Positions 1-6,279 of a stretch of DNA of 7,384 nt are shown here, in pieces (the stretch's first letter is position 1; the number at the start of each line of letters is the position of its first letter). Under the pieces are notes generated by a model. It ran no database searches, had not been told where the DNA came from, and worked only from the letters and a program-made list of their open reading frames with translations. The position numbers and the translations under genes were made by a program. The stretch comes from Methanosphaera sp. rholeuAM6 (GTDB lineage Archaea; Methanobacteriota; Methanobacteria; Methanobacteriales; Methanobacteriaceae): NCBI GenBank assembly GCA_003266105.1, contig MVAA01000064.1:12475-19858 (forward strand). The letters run 5' to 3'.

Positions 1-524
1 ACTTCTTCCTTATATAAGTTTCCTATCGGAAGTAAATCCACTCCGCCATCACCATATTTTGTGAAATATCCTACACTTAACTCTGTTTTATTTCCTGTTC
101 CAAGTACTAATGAGTTATAAATTGCTGCATAGTAATATAATATGCTCATTCTGATTCTTGGTTTGATGTTTGCTGATGCCAACGTTGCATTTGCCTGAGG
201 TATACTTTCATTGTTACATGAGTTTAGAAAATTAACATGAAAATCTTCTATTGATATTATATCACCATATATTCCCAATTTTTCTTTTACAAGTAGTGCA
301 TCATCCAAATCCTGTTTTGATGTTGTCTTGGAGGGGAGAATAAATGCGCGTACATTGGATTTTCCCAGAGATTTCACTGCCAGGTATGCTACTACTGCAG
401 AGTCTATTCCACCACTCAATCCTAATACAACACCGTTACAATTTGCATTTTCTACATTATCTTTTATGAATTTGCATGCTTTGTCAATAAATATTTTTGC
501 ATCAAAATCAGGTAAATTAATCAT
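1..524 (-). CDS. nadE: NH3-dependent NAD+ synthetase, N-terminal 174 residues (cut by window edge)
   Basis: Catalyses the last step of NAD+ synthesis, ATP-dependent amidation of deamido-NAD+ (nicotinate adenine dinucleotide) with ammonia, in the cytosol. My minus-strand translation from the ATG at 524 reads MINLPDFDAKIFIDKACKF and stays open to the window edge. Seen in it: the PP-loop ATP pyrophosphatase motif SGGIDS (residues 37-42), the NIKPRIRM segment (about 119-126), GTGNKTE (142-148) and GYFTKYGDGG followed by VDLLPIG (about 152-168), all in the family order. No glutaminase domain precedes the synthetase domain, so this is the short ammonia-using form, usually about 240-270 residues; roughly a third is missing to the left. 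An in-frame TAG lies about 27-30 nt upstream of the ATG and no other good start is present. AAGG just upstream may serve as a weak ribosome binding site. The gene is divergent from get3. Confidence 0.95.
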   Translation of the reverse strand, partial: MINLPDFDAKIFIDKACKFIKDNVENANCNGVVLGLSGGIDSAVVAYLAVKSLGKSNVRAFILPSKTTSKQDLDDALLVKEKLGIYGDIISIEDFHVNFLNSCNNESIPQANATLASANIKPRIRMSILYYYAAIYNSLVLGTGNKTELSVGYFTKYGDGGVDLLPIGNLYKEE

Positions 525-538
525 AATCCTTTGCTTCC

Positions 539-557
539 CAATAGTTTTTTGCTATTG
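539..557. repeat. Perfect 6-bp inverted repeat just upstream of nadE
   Basis: CAATAG (539-544) and CTATTG (552-557) form a perfect inverted repeat around a 7-nt T-rich centre. It lies 15-33 nt upstream of the nadE start codon. If the TATA-like element at 577-590 is used, the repeat sits at or just after the nadE transcription start. It could be an operator half-site pair or a small 5' UTR hairpin. The symmetry is seen directly; the regulatory role is inference, and AT-rich DNA yields such repeats by chance. Confidence 0.35.
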
Positions 558-576
558 ATTAATATCATTTTCATTT

Positions 577-590
577 CTATTATAATTAAT
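577..590 (-). promoter_or_regulatory. Candidate TATA box for nadE
   Basis: On the minus strand this reads ATTAATTATAATAG, an AT-rich element about 55-65 nt upstream of the nadE ATG. With the usual archaeal spacing of about 25 nt from TATA box to start of transcription, it would give a 5' leader of about 30 nt. The spacer is AT-rich throughout, so this is only the best of several candidates. The remainder of the 525-708 spacer should also hold the get3 promoter. GTTATAG near 650-656 is a weak TATA candidate for it, and I see no other structure there. Confidence 0.3.
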
Positions 591-708
591 GAAATTGGTT
601 AGATTAAGTTTAATAACAAAAGTTTATTAATGAATATTACAAAATAGTAGTTATAGATTGTAATGAAAAATAGAATAAATAAAGTTATTTAATTAATGGA
701 GGAATAAT

Positions 709-1692
709 ATGACATTCACAGACTTAGTTAAATTTAATAAGAAAAGTACGACATTCATATTTATTGGAGGAAAAGGAGGAGTGGGAAAAACAACCATTTC
801 TGCTGCAACAGCACTTTGGTGTGCAAGAATGAATAAAAAAACATTAATCATATCTACAGATCCTGCACATTCATTAGGTGATTCGTTTGATAGAATTATT
901 AAACACGTTCCCACACCAATTACTCAAAATTTAGAGGCTATAGAAATTGATCCTGATAAGGCAATGGAAGAATATCAGGAAAAGATGAGTGCACAACAGA
1001 AGTATAATGATGCATTAAGTATGTTTTCCGACCAGTTGGATATTATGAGTTCTTCTCCGGGAATTGACGAGGTTGCTGCCTTTGAAAAGTTCATGGAATA
1101 CATGACCAGTGATGAATACGATGTTGTTATCTTTGATACTGCTCCAACAGGACATACACTAAGATTATTATCTTTCCCGGAAATGATGGATTCATGGATG
1201 GGCAAATTAATTAAAACAAAGACACAGTTGGGCCAAATGGCAAGTAAGCTTAAAAATGTGATACCATTTATGGGTTCTGATGAAGAGAATGCTGCGGAAA
1301 TGGAAGAGTTAAATAGAACCAAGGAAGAAATATTGAAAGCCCGAGCAGTATTGACTGATCCTTCCAAAACTTCATTTAAAACTGTACTCATACCTGAAGA
1401 GATGTCAATTTATGAGTCTAGTCGTGCAATGGATGCACTTCATAAATGTAATATGACTACTGATGGAGTTATTGTAAATAAGATTCAGCCAGACAACAAC
1501 CATTGCGAGTTCTGTAAAGCCAGAAGAGAAATTCAAGAAAAACGTTTAGAAACTATTAAAGAAGTTTTTGGTGGACAGATTATTGCAGAAATACCTTTAC
1601 AGGCTCATGAAGTAAGAGGTATTGATCAGTTGTATGAGATTTGTGATTTATTATATGGTTCTGATCCGGGCAATGGTCCAATTGCTTTATGA
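709..1692 (+). CDS. get3: Get3/ArsA-family ATPase (tail-anchored protein targeting factor, archaeal type)
   Basis: A soluble homodimeric P-loop ATPase of the SIMIBI class. Eukaryotic Get3/TRC40 delivers tail-anchored membrane proteins, and archaeal homologues are thought to do the same; 'arsenical pump-driving ATPase' is the older label. The 327-residue protein is a single domain, not the duplicated form of bacterial plasmid ArsA. Seen: deviant Walker A GGKGGVGKTT (20-29), switch I STDPAHSLGDSF (49-60), switch II DTAPTGHT (143-150), a helical Met-rich client-binding stretch with MSAQQKYNDALSMFSDQLD (about 93-111), the adenine-side N257, the CxxC pair C266/C269 that binds zinc at the Get3 dimer interface, and the A-loop PLQAHEVRG (296-304). 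A strong GGAGG at 698-702 sits 6 nt before the ATG, which fixes the start. No arsB, arsR or other arsenic gene is nearby, favouring targeting over arsenite export. It appears monocistronic. Confidence 0.93.
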   Translation: MTFTDLVKFNKKSTTFIFIGGKGGVGKTTISAATALWCARMNKKTLIISTDPAHSLGDSFDRIIKHVPTPITQNLEAIEIDPDKAMEEYQEKMSAQQKYNDALSMFSDQLDIMSSSPGIDEVAAFEKFMEYMTSDEYDVVIFDTAPTGHTLRLLSFPEMMDSWMGKLIKTKTQLGQMASKLKNVIPFMGSDEENAAEMEELNRTKEEILKARAVLTDPSKTSFKTVLIPEEMSIYESSRAMDALHKCNMTTDGVIVNKIQPDNNHCEFCKARREIQEKRLETIKEVFGGQIIAEIPLQAHEVRGIDQLYEICDLLYGSDPGNGPIAL

Positions 1693-1710
1693 TTACATTT
1701 CACCATTTAC

Positions 1711-1719
1711 TTTTTTTTT
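1711..1719 (+). terminator. T-run terminator after get3
   Basis: Nine consecutive T residues begin 19 nt after the get3 stop codon, followed by ATTTCTGATG. There is no GC-rich hairpin, and T-runs of this kind are the usual termination signal for archaeal RNA polymerase. The next gene is on the opposite strand, so a terminator is expected here. Confidence 0.6.
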
Positions 1720-1743
1720 ATTTCTGATGTATATGAAAGTTTT

Positions 1744-1804
1744 AAAAAAAAAGAGATTTAAACTCCTTAAATAAAAAATAAAATTGAAAAAAATAGCTGT
1801 TTTT
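1744..1804 (-). terminator. Multiple T-run terminator after the GT-B-fold gene
   Basis: Read on the minus strand, the region after the stop codon carries T7 (1793-1787), T6 (1778-1773) and T9 (1752-1744). The first T-run is preceded by a weak AT-only stem, AAAAA/TTTTT (1804-1800 with 1793-1789) around a 6-nt loop that overlaps the stop codon. Together with the plus-strand T9 at 1711-1719, it makes a bidirectional termination zone between the convergent genes. Confidence 0.55.
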
Positions 1805-2873
1805 ATCGATATTTCTTTCTTTGATCCCAGATACGTTTCATGCTTTTTCTTCCACCGGGTGTCGTGTCAAACATGTCCATATCCCTTGTTAATTCGGCGA
1901 CTTTTATACTGGCCTTGGCACCATTTTTAATTAATCTTGTACCATGCGGTTCTTTCATATGTTCCACTGCATATGGAATGTCATAGGCAGTAATTACATT
2001 TATATCTATGGACTGGGCTAAATCATTACTAGCATGTTCGGTATGAAAACCCAATAATTTTACTGCCGGAACAGACAATGCTCCAACCTCTATTGTTACT
2101 CCCATGCCGGCACAGTAAATAACTCCCTGTGAAGCGTTCATTAAACTAATTAAATCAACATATCCATCTATTACATATACCCCTTTTCTTGTAACGAACT
2201 GACTTATTGACCTTGCTTCAAAACGATAAGGAACAATCAGTATTGTTTTATCCAATTTTTGAACCTGTTTTATTATTTCGGGAATATCTGATGCTCTTGT
2301 ATCTCCACCCAGGAACAGAATGTAAAAATCATTTACGCCATAATGATTATAAATATCCTCTTTTTCAATTATTGGAACCCTATCAACATATTCTGCTTGA
2401 GGATAACCTTTTATATTAACCGTATTGTGTATTCCATACATCTTCTTTAATATTTTCTTGGCATGGTTGTTTGGAACCGTTATTAAATCAGCATAAGCTA
2501 TCATTTCAATGGGGTTGTATAAATCCTGTTCAATGTGTAATTTTGGAATATTTAATCTCTTTGCCGCTGATATCCCTTTTCTTACATCCCCTGCATTTCC
2601 ACAACTTAATAACATATTCACGTTTTGTCCTTTCAGAGCACGATAGGTGCGTAATGTATCTTGTAAGACCAATTTACCTATTGTCAGGTCACTTCTTTTT
2701 GTTGTGGTGTTTCTTCTACCATGACCTATAGATATTACTTCACTACTGTATGGACGTAATAATGTATCTGCACCTTCACTATGGGTTAATGCAACAATAT
2801 TATCATTTAACTTTTCAATAACCGGAATTAATGTTTTAGCCGGCGCCGTTTCTGCAACTACTGCGATATTCAT
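1803..2873 (-). CDS. GT-B-fold protein, MurG / UDP-GlcNAc 2-epimerase-like (putative glycosyltransferase)
   Basis: A 356-residue soluble protein that I recognise only at fold level. The N-terminal half opens with a Rossmann strand followed by ETAPAKTLIPVIEKL (8-22), placed like the GH..P...L segment of MurG-type enzymes, and includes CGNAGDVRKG (91-100). The second half starts near 180 with the strand YILFLGGD (184-191) and contains YCAGMGVTIEVGALSVPAV (253-271), which resembles the nucleotide-sugar-binding G..(T/S).E....G.P loop of MurG and of UDP-GlcNAc 2-epimerases. There is no signal peptide or membrane helix, and the tail is basic (GRKSMKRIWDQRKKYR). Likely role: handling a UDP-sugar on the cytosolic face during lipid-linked glycan assembly, either as transferase or epimerase. 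Support comes from the gene just upstream, a repeat-unit polymerase whose stop codon abuts this start, and from the divergent flippase. The donor and acceptor cannot be read from the sequence. Confidence 0.7.
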   Translation of the reverse strand: MNIAVVAETAPAKTLIPVIEKLNDNIVALTHSEGADTLLRPYSSEVISIGHGRRNTTTKRSDLTIGKLVLQDTLRTYRALKGQNVNMLLSCGNAGDVRKGISAAKRLNIPKLHIEQDLYNPIEMIAYADLITVPNNHAKKILKKMYGIHNTVNIKGYPQAEYVDRVPIIEKEDIYNHYGVNDFYILFLGGDTRASDIPEIIKQVQKLDKTILIVPYRFEARSISQFVTRKGVYVIDGYVDLISLMNASQGVIYCAGMGVTIEVGALSVPAVKLLGFHTEHASNDLAQSIDINVITAYDIPYAVEHMKEPHGTRLIKNGAKASIKVAELTRDMDMFDTTPGGRKSMKRIWDQRKKYR

Positions 2874-3971
2874 TTACACACCTCCCCTTATGTTGTTTAC
2901 TGAATATAGTATTATTATGATTGATATTGCAAAGAATAACCAAACAACCAAATCTGTTGGTCCCGTTTCAATCCATATTAATACATGGGCAAATAACATT
3001 GCATATAATGCGACGAATATGTTTCCCAATGACTTTTGAACGTAATATATGAAATTCATTACTGCACCCAACATTATCATTTGGATAAGCATTGCATATA
3101 ATCCAAAATCCAATAATGCCGGACCGAAAATCATTGACGTTGTTGAATGAGCATATCCTAATGTTGTTGAACCTACTATTACTCTAGGATCTGTTGATTT
3201 AAAGAATCCCATTAATGTATTATAGAATAACTGCCCCTTGGTACTGCCCTGTAATGCTACCGCATGGTCCAATACCTGTAATGTGTATCCTGCCCTGTAA
3301 AACAACAACTGTAATGGGTTTAATGTCCATGTTTGCCATTCTATTGATTGAACTGCAACATATCCAACAATCAGTAATAGTATGAATATTCCAACTATTG
3401 CTAAAGACAAATATTTCCAGTTTATTTCTTTTGTATAGTATAAAGTAATCAGTACACTTATTACTATGGCCATTACTGTGGTTCTATAACCGGTACATAC
3501 AAATAAGATTAACCCTATCAGGAATAATATGTAATATTTCCTATTACTGTATTTTGCTATTAATATGTTGATTGAAGGTAAGAATATCAGATAAGACAAT
3601 AGCCAAATTCTTGTTGCTGCATGAGCCTTTAAATATCCACTAAATAAAGGTATTCCTCCAAGATATATTAAATTAACTACTTGCAGTAAAATCCCAATGA
3701 TTACTGATACTAATACTATCCTTTCCGAAAAGATTTTATCAATTTTTCTTTCATCTAGAGATAACTTTTTATCTTTCAGCAAATAGTTTGTAATGACAAT
3801 ACCTATAACGTAAAATATCAAACCCAAAACTATTACATAAATAGTATTTATATTAATACCAACCAACTCTTTCAAGTGATTTTCAAATGCTATTTCTGAA
3901 AAAAGCAGATAAATCAGCACTAAAAATACAAAAACTATTGGTGAAAAAATATCATATTTTTTGTAATTCAT
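2874..3971 (-). CDS. Oligosaccharide repeat-unit polymerase-like multi-pass membrane protein (Wzy type)
   Basis: A 365-residue protein with about ten hydrophobic helices (approximately 10-28, 43-63, 85-105, 120-138, 146-160, 163-179, 187-209, 282-304, 317-337, 340-356). A long, more polar loop of about 70 residues lies between helices 7 and 8 and contains YRAGYTLQVLDHA and KGQLFYNTLMGFFKS. A large extracytoplasmic loop plus a GYR motif in the middle (161-163) is typical of O-antigen polymerase (Wzy)-like proteins, which join lipid-linked repeat units outside the membrane. These families are poorly conserved, so the call rests on topology, length and neighbours. I place the start at the ATG at 3971 (MNYKKYDIF), preceded by GGTTGAT. 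A TTG at 3980 would add three residues. The gene leads a two-gene unit with the GT-B gene. Confidence 0.75.
   Translation of the reverse strand: MNYKKYDIFSPIVFVFLVLIYLLFSEIAFENHLKELVGININTIYVIVLGLIFYVIGIVITNYLLKDKKLSLDERKIDKIFSERIVLVSVIIGILLQVVNLIYLGGIPLFSGYLKAHAATRIWLLSYLIFLPSINILIAKYSNRKYYILFLIGLILFVCTGYRTTVMAIVISVLITLYYTKEINWKYLSLAIVGIFILLLIVGYVAVQSIEWQTWTLNPLQLLFYRAGYTLQVLDHAVALQGSTKGQLFYNTLMGFFKSTDPRVIVGSTTLGYAHSTTSMIFGPALLDFGLYAMLIQMIMLGAVMNFIYYVQKSLGNIFVALYAMLFAHVLIWIETGPTDLVVWLFFAISIIIILYSVNNIRGGV
2879..2885 (-). promoter_or_regulatory. Strong SD inside the polymerase gene, translational coupling
   Basis: On the minus strand GGAGGTG lies in the last codons of the polymerase gene (encoding GGV), followed by TG, the TAA stop and, with no gap, the ATG of the GT-B gene. 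The spacer from SD to ATG is 5 nt. This fixes the GT-B start and implies that the two proteins are made from one transcript with coupled translation. Confidence 0.8.
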
Positions 3972-4014
3972 AACAATCAACCATAAAGTAGTTAATTAGC
4001 ATTTAATAAATACT

Positions 4015-4051
4015 AAACTATATAAATATATTTTTATAAACTGATATAAAC
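4015..4051. promoter_or_regulatory. Divergent TATA-box cluster between polymerase and flippase genes
   Basis: CTATATAAATATA (4018-4030) is nearly palindromic. On the minus strand it reads TTTATATAG (4026-4018), the archaeal TATA consensus, and would give a start near 3996 and a leader of about 25 nt for the polymerase gene. On the plus strand TATAAAC occurs at 4035-4041 and again at 4045-4051, exactly 10 nt apart. The first, at about 25 nt spacing, would give a plus-strand start near 4060 and a short leader for the flippase. No transcription start is proven by sequence alone. Confidence 0.5.
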
Positions 4052-4084
4052 ATTTTATTTTAATTAATCCTTCTTGTGAATAAT

Positions 4085-5644
4085 ATGTCCAATAAAGTCC
4101 TAAAAAATAGTTTCATCTTATTAATCGGTAATTTACTATTTAGAGTTGGCGGCTACATTAACAGATTGTTGATGAGTAGAATGCTTGGACCTGAAGGTTA
4201 CGGTTTATATGGATTGACCTTACCGTTTCAAGGTATTTTTCAAATATTGTCTGCTGGGGGATTGCCGCCGGCAATATCCAAATATGTTGCAGAATATAAT
4301 GCTCAAGATGAAAAAGCCTTGACCAGGCAGGTTATTCTGACTGCAACCAAGTTCATGGTTTTGATGGCTATCCTGTTAAGTATAGTTTTACTATTTTCTT
4401 CAGATTTTATTGCCAATGAAATATTTCACAAACCACTGGTTGTTTGGCCTTTAAGGGCTGTTAGTTTAATAACCCCGTTTAGTGTTGTTGTTGGTGCTAT
4501 GCGTGGAGCTTTTCAGGGTGTTTATAAGAATGAGTATACTGTTTATAACAGGATGGCGGAACAGGCAGCAACTATCGTATTTGCTGTTGTTTTTGTATAC
4601 TGTGGATTGTATGCTATGGGTGCTGTTCTTGGTAGTGCTTTTGGTTTTGTTGTATCCGCCATTACTGCCGTTTACTTATACAAGAAATATATAAGTCCTA
4701 TATTTTACTCTGAAGATACGTTAGACCTAACTTTCAGGGAAGAATTAGATTTACTGTGGATGTTGATTCGTTTTGCTGTTCCTGTTGCCATTACGGCATT
4801 ATCTGAAATGGCAATATATGATATTGGAACGCTTGTTATTGGAGTTTTCATGTTATCTACAGATGTTGGTTTTTATAATGCTGCAGATCCGATTTCCAGG
4901 ATTCCTCTGATAATTTCATTATCGGTTTCCACTGTATTATTACCGGCTACTGCTGAGGCTTATGCTTTAAAGAATCATAGATTGTTACAGGAGTATGTTG
5001 TTGATTGTTTAAGATACAGTATACTGACTGTTTTACCTTTATGTGTTTTGATTAGTGTTTTCAGCACACCTATTATCACATTACTGTTTGGCAGTGTTTA
5101 TGTTCCTGGTTCTGGTGTTTTAAGCATATTAGTTATCGGCATGTCATTTTATAGTATTTTCATGATTAGCAGCAGTATTTTGCAGGGTACTGGAAACCCA
5201 CGATTACCTATGTACATACTGTTGATTGGTACTTTGGTTAATGTTGTGTTGAATACCGTTTTTGTTTATTATATGGGAATTATTGGTGCTGCTATAGCCA
5301 CTACAATTACAACATTCATATTAATGATTGTAATCATGTATTTTGTTATTAGAAAGACCAATATTTCAATACCTTGGACAAACATAGTGATGATTGTTTT
5401 AGCGAACATTGTTTTAATGCTGGTTTGTTTGATAATTCCTAAGACCATTATTGGTTCAATTGTTGGATTAATAATTGGCAGTGCAATCTATATCCTTGCA
5501 CTAATTAGACTTAAAGTACTGACAAAACGAGATTTAAACTTCTTTGCACAGTATCTTTATAGGATTCCAATCATTAAAGGATATACAAAAAAAGTAGTTA
5601 AATATATTGAACAGAAAAATTTAATATATAAAATAGAGGATTAA
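4085..5644 (+). CDS. Polysaccharide flippase of the MOP superfamily (PST/MurJ/SpoVB-like)
   Basis: A 519-residue integral membrane protein, the usual size for this family, with about 14 hydrophobic segments. It is expected to move a lipid-linked oligosaccharide from the inner to the outer face of the cytoplasmic membrane. Seen near the N-terminus: a first helix with NSFILLIGNLLFRVGGYINR, then SRMLGPEGYGLYGL, the classic RxLGPexyGly signature of polysaccharide_synt proteins, and SAGGLPPAISKYVAEYNA, as in SpoVB-like members. ILQGTGNPRLPMY, about two thirds along, is the equivalent second-half repeat signature. The last 40 residues form a basic, probably cytosolic tail. Start choice: the ATG at 4085 has GTGA (4076-4079) 5 nt upstream, matching the 16S 3' end. 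The in-frame GTG at 4076 has no ribosome binding site and probably is that SD instead. The gene diverges from the polymerase/GT-B pair and very likely shares a pathway with it. Confidence 0.88.
   Translation: MSNKVLKNSFILLIGNLLFRVGGYINRLLMSRMLGPEGYGLYGLTLPFQGIFQILSAGGLPPAISKYVAEYNAQDEKALTRQVILTATKFMVLMAILLSIVLLFSSDFIANEIFHKPLVVWPLRAVSLITPFSVVVGAMRGAFQGVYKNEYTVYNRMAEQAATIVFAVVFVYCGLYAMGAVLGSAFGFVVSAITAVYLYKKYISPIFYSEDTLDLTFREELDLLWMLIRFAVPVAITALSEMAIYDIGTLVIGVFMLSTDVGFYNAADPISRIPLIISLSVSTVLLPATAEAYALKNHRLLQEYVVDCLRYSILTVLPLCVLISVFSTPIITLLFGSVYVPGSGVLSILVIGMSFYSIFMISSSILQGTGNPRLPMYILLIGTLVNVVLNTVFVYYMGIIGAAIATTITTFILMIVIMYFVIRKTNISIPWTNIVMIVLANIVLMLVCLIIPKTIIGSIVGLIIGSAIYILALIRLKVLTKRDLNFFAQYLYRIPIIKGYTKKVVKYIEQKNLIYKIED
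5620..5633 (+). promoter_or_regulatory. Candidate promoter (BRE + TATA box) for hisB inside the flippase 3' end
   Basis: TTTAATATATAAAA (5620-5633) is preceded by GAAAAA (5614-5619), resembling a purine-rich BRE. It lies 44-57 nt upstream of the hisB ATG. Typical archaeal spacing puts the start of transcription near 5650-5655, giving a leader of about 25 nt that keeps the hisB SD. It overlaps the last codons of the flippase, so hisB could be transcribed independently as well as by read-through. A second TATA-like element, TTTATACAT (5651-5659), is too close to the ATG unless the transcript is leaderless. Confidence 0.5.
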
Positions 5645-5662
5645 AAATAGTTTATACATTAT

Positions 5663-5668
5663 GGAGTG
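5663..5668 (+). promoter_or_regulatory. hisB: hisB ribosome binding site
   Basis: GGAGTG lies 8 nt before the ATG at 5677, separated by an A-rich spacer. It fixes that start: the other nearby ATG (5661) is out of frame. The site is fully complementary to a stretch just after the hisB stop codon (see the inverted repeat entries). Confidence 0.7.
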
Positions 5669-5686
5669 TAAAAAAAATGGTTAAAA
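5664..5686 (+). repeat. Left arm of imperfect inverted repeat flanking hisB
   Basis: GAGTGTAA (5664-5671) and GGTTAAAA (5679-5686), with 7 nt between, are each perfectly complementary to blocks in the right arm at 6262-6279, in the order required for one interrupted helix. The arm covers the hisB SD, spacer, the last base of the start codon and the first codons. G5663 could add a G-U pair with T6280. Confidence 0.55.
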
Positions 5687-6261
5687 ATAGAACTGCAAAA
5701 TTAAGTAGAAAAACAAAAGAAACGGATATAAAAATTGAATTAAACATTGATGGAACTGGAGAATATAAAATCGATACCGGATTAAAATTCTTTGACCATA
5801 TGCTTGAATCATTTAGTAGACATGGATTTTTTGATTTGACAATAAAGGCTGTTGGAGATATTGATGTTGATGATCACCATACAATAGAAGATACTGGGTT
5901 GTTACTTGGTGAATGTTTTAAGGAAGCTTTAGGTGATAAAAAAGGTATTGAACGTATGGGTTTCAGTATTGTTCCCATGGATGAGTCTTTAGCACAAGTT
6001 GCAGTTGATATTAGTGGCCGAAATTATACTGTGTTTGATGCAGAATTTAAGTATCAAAAAATAGGAGATATTAATTCCGAAAATGTTAAACATTTCATGG
6101 AATCTTTTGCAAACACCAGTTTAATGAATATTAATATTAAAGCTGAAGGAGATAATGATCATCATATCTGTGAAGCAATATTTAAAGCACTTGCCCGTTC
6201 AATTAACAGTGCTACAAAAATTACTCATGACCAAATTTTAAGTACAAAGGGTAAATTATAA
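5677..6261 (+). CDS. hisB: Imidazoleglycerol-phosphate dehydratase (histidine biosynthesis)
   Basis: Converts D-erythro-imidazole-glycerol phosphate to imidazole-acetol phosphate, step six of histidine synthesis, as a Mn-dependent cytosolic oligomer. The 194-residue length is that of the monofunctional enzyme, with no fused histidinol phosphatase. Seen: FFDHML with H41, SRHG with H49, the first metal motif DDHHTIED (65-72; H67, H68, E71), MDESLAQ with E103, VKHF with H139, and the second metal motif DHHICEAIFKALARS (161-175; H162, H163, E166), ending in the typical STKGKL. The two motif halves reflect the internal duplication of the family. No other his gene is in the window, in keeping with scattered his genes in many methanogens. 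It follows the flippase by 32 nt on the same strand but probably has its own promoter (5620-5633), and converges on mtd. Confidence 0.97.
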   Translation: MVKNRTAKLSRKTKETDIKIELNIDGTGEYKIDTGLKFFDHMLESFSRHGFFDLTIKAVGDIDVDDHHTIEDTGLLLGECFKEALGDKKGIERMGFSIVPMDESLAQVAVDISGRNYTVFDAEFKYQKIGDINSENVKHFMESFANTSLMNINIKAEGDNDHHICEAIFKALARSINSATKITHDQILSTKGKL

Positions 6262-6279
6262 TTTTAACCCATTACACTC
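6262..6279 (+). repeat. Right arm of imperfect inverted repeat flanking hisB
   Basis: TTTTAACC (6262-6269), 2 nt, then TTACACTC (6272-6279), starting immediately after the hisB stop codon. It is the complement of two blocks in the hisB translation initiation region. On the minus strand the same sequence lies just beyond the mtd stop and therefore resembles a hisB-like SD plus ATGG. Confidence 0.55.

Noticed and set aside
328..558. A 76-residue plus-strand open frame overlapping the start of nadE
   Set aside because: It is antisense to the conserved PP-loop region of nadE, and its predicted product is low-complexity hydrophobic sequence typical of a shadow frame.
676..691. TAAATAA-AG-TTATTTA inverted repeat upstream of get3
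   Set aside because: It consists only of A and T in its arms, in a spacer of the same composition, so it is expected by chance and too weak to fold.
975..1391. A 138-residue open frame on the minus strand inside get3
   Set aside because: It is fully antisense to a well-supported gene, has no recognisable motif and no convincing ribosome binding site.
3972..3980. TTG start codon for the polymerase-like gene
   Set aside because: The ATG three codons later has GGTTGAT upstream and is the more usual start; the extra residues carry no conserved feature.
4076..4084. GTG start codon for the flippase, adding three residues
   Set aside because: No SD precedes it, while its own bases form a GTGA SD 5 nt before the ATG at 4085. 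It cannot be excluded by sequence alone.
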